61,848 nt of DNA from assembly GCA_002751075.1 (NCBI GenBank), contig NAOQ01000178.1, forward strand, positions 17,411 to 79,258. Reading direction: 5' to 3'. The DNA is from Ichthyophonus hoferi. Its lineage: Eukaryota > Opisthokonta > Ichthyosporea > Ichthyophonida > Ichthyophonidae. Positions 61,274 through 61,848 of the stretch are shown piece by piece. Below the pieces are notes generated by a model, which saw only the letters and a list, made by a program, of their open reading frames with translations, had not been told where the DNA came from and ran no database searches. Position 1 is the first letter of the stretch, and each line of letters starts with the position of its first letter. The position numbers and the translations under genes are program-made.

Positions 61274-61848
61274 AGTTGGGAATGTAAGTAATAGTCAGTA
61301 GAGTACAGTGTGTATTAATGTAGGTACATATGACTATCTACAGTCATGAAGGTGTGAAAAGAGATATGAAGGTATAATACCCCACCCCTAGGAATATTTA
61401 AATGACCAATAATATGATATAATTTGGGGTGTTTATTTGTTATAATCCAACATGATATGTGGATTATATATGTGCATATATATCTTTATCTTTTTAAATA
61501 ATAGAAACCAAATATCAAAGAATTGCTTAAGCATGTTAAATATAAGTGTATTATTGTAATTTTAATACACAACTCATTGAATGATATATGCATTTCCCAA
61601 ATAAGGAAACATGAAGAGACATATCTATTGGTTCGTTCAAGAAAACTTCAATCCATCATCTGTCACTCCACCAATAGAAACACAGTAAACCATAAATTAC
61701 TGGCTAGCAGGAATTAAATATACATATATTTTCTCAAAAATTTAAATATTAAGTTTCTATTTGAATATTGGCTGCCAGAGCCAGTTCATTTGCCTATTAT
61801 CCAATCACTTTCTTTGAACAACGAGGTTTTAGCCAATAAGGGGAGAGA
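61274..61848. other. Right edge, no feature seen
   Basis: AT-rich sequence in which I could not find a further CBM20-gene exon or any other gene. One ORF of 64 codons on the plus strand has no support. Confidence 0.4.

Overview
This is an AT-rich eukaryotic nuclear window, with spliced genes, mostly GT-AG introns and AATAAA poly(A) signals. I rebuilt the gene models exon by exon from splice sites, reading-frame phase and protein family. GHITM (TMBIM5), TFG and eIF3g in these forms point to an animal or close relative. AT-richness, gene density and N-gapped contigs suggest an invertebrate, possibly a sponge such as Amphimedon; that last step is an impression from memory.

Layout, left to right. 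The last exon of a protein-kinase-like gene (821-1302, +) enters from the left. An unrecognised five-exon gene for a small secreted-type protein runs on the minus strand over 1974-11479, with very long AT-rich introns. GHITM occupies 13739-17409 (-) in six coding exons plus a 5'UTR intron. From 17.5 to 26.9 kb there is repeat-rich sequence with two adjacent unrecognised ORFs (23400-24224, +). TFG (26898-32633, -, eight coding exons) and eIF3g (37391-43466, +, ten coding exons) lie head to head. A strong minus-strand splice donor at 37097 suggests that TFG has a 5'UTR exon less than 300 bp from the eIF3g start, so the two may share a promoter.

A two-exon zinc-dependent MDR dehydrogenase of bacterial-like type follows (46095-48630, +). 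Then come about 8 kb of repeats with an old broken Ty1/copia fossil (49.3-50.4 kb). A three-exon gene (56976-58935, +) encodes an unrecognised disordered protein carrying both classic PP1 docking motifs. At the right edge, the C-terminal two exons of a CBM20 starch/glycogen-binding protein (59898-60841, -) converge on it.

All three N gaps (16228-16675, 36457-36689, 46751-47216) are flanked by the same sequence on both sides in the arrangement expected of unmerged overlapping contig ends, so little or nothing is probably missing there.

The non-genic space holds simple repeats, several local tandem duplications, and a dispersed family of about 300-450 bp non-autonomous repeats with at least seven copies in both orientations. 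The best candidates for something undescribed are the PP1-docking protein, the secreted five-exon gene, the ORF pair at 23.4-24.2 kb and the dispersed repeat family. I found no CRISPR array, rRNA, tRNA or operon-like system.
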